Source of the DNA: an uncultured Erythrobacter sp.
GTDB taxonomy: Bacteria; Pseudomonadota; Alphaproteobacteria; Sphingomonadales; Sphingomonadaceae
Reading direction: 5' to 3'
NCBI GenBank assembly: GCA_913061345.1
Contig: CAJXTZ010000053.1
Span: 1-16,007 of the forward strand
DNA length: 16,007 nt
In this document: piece after piece, positions 15,954 through 16,007 of the stretch
How the letters are laid out: every line of letters begins with the position of its first letter
How positions within the stretch are numbered: the stretch's first letter is position 1
Program-made: the position numbers and the translations under genes
The notes under the pieces: model-generated
Told to the model about the DNA's origin: nothing
Database searches by the model: none
Seen by the model: the letters and a program-made list of their open reading frames with translations, nothing else

Positions 15954-16007
15954 TACGGCGGCTTTTTACCTGTTTGGGAAGAATTGCGGACCGTCAGTTG
16001 ACGACCC

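Noticed and set aside
1..16007. Search for CRISPR arrays, insertion sequences, tRNA or rRNA genes, prophage or defence genes
   Set aside because: No repeated spacer structure, transposase, integrase or RNA gene was recognised; gene content is core chromosomal.

Overview
This is a GC-rich chromosomal segment of an alphaproteobacterium. A sphingomonad, probably of the Erythrobacter/Altererythrobacter type, is the likeliest source. The clues are a CckA-type hybrid histidine kinase, an alphaproteobacterial SOS box (GTTC-N7-GTTC) in front of recA, and the order smpB - DUF2062 - cckA - recA - alaS. The genus is inferred from gene order and protein character, not from any search. I see no tRNA, rRNA, CRISPR array, insertion sequence, integrase or prophage gene. 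This is core chromosome rather than an accessory island.

Layout. Positions 1-1664 (+) hold the 3' end of a diverged CinA C-terminal-domain protein, the trans-translation factor SmpB, and a DUF2062 membrane protein. Positions 1732-4197 (+) hold a CckA-like hybrid kinase with two N-terminal membrane helices, PAS-like sensory regions, a complete kinase core and a receiver. Positions 4289-7379 (+) hold two tandem, related, secreted DUF4139-type proteins in a probable operon, preceded by a cluster of perfect palindromes. Positions 7444-8602 (+) hold the SOS-controlled recA, followed by a long hairpin, a small class I methyltransferase (8815-9639) and alaS (9689-12355). Positions 12359-14346 (-) hold a 55-residue disordered protein downstream of a Kef-type cation/proton antiporter with a TrkA-N domain. 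The divergent putP (sodium/proline symporter) fills 14478-15953 (+).

How they fit together. SmpB (ribosome rescue), AlaRS and RecA are housekeeping functions. AlaRS also charges tmRNA with alanine, so SmpB and AlaRS serve the same rescue process, although they are far apart here. CckA normally drives the ChpT-CtrA phosphorelay controlling cell cycle and motility; ChpT and CtrA are not in this window. The divergent Kef antiporter and PutP share a regulatory region containing two 12-bp palindromes; both move monovalent cations or an osmolyte, so shared osmotic or ionic regulation is possible but unproven.

I did not find an obviously new system. The least understood parts are the DUF4139 pair (one member carries a polyproline tract followed by a TonB-box-like motif), its palindromic upstream region, the CinA-like protein that lacks the usual catalytic residues, and the small disordered protein converging on alaS.
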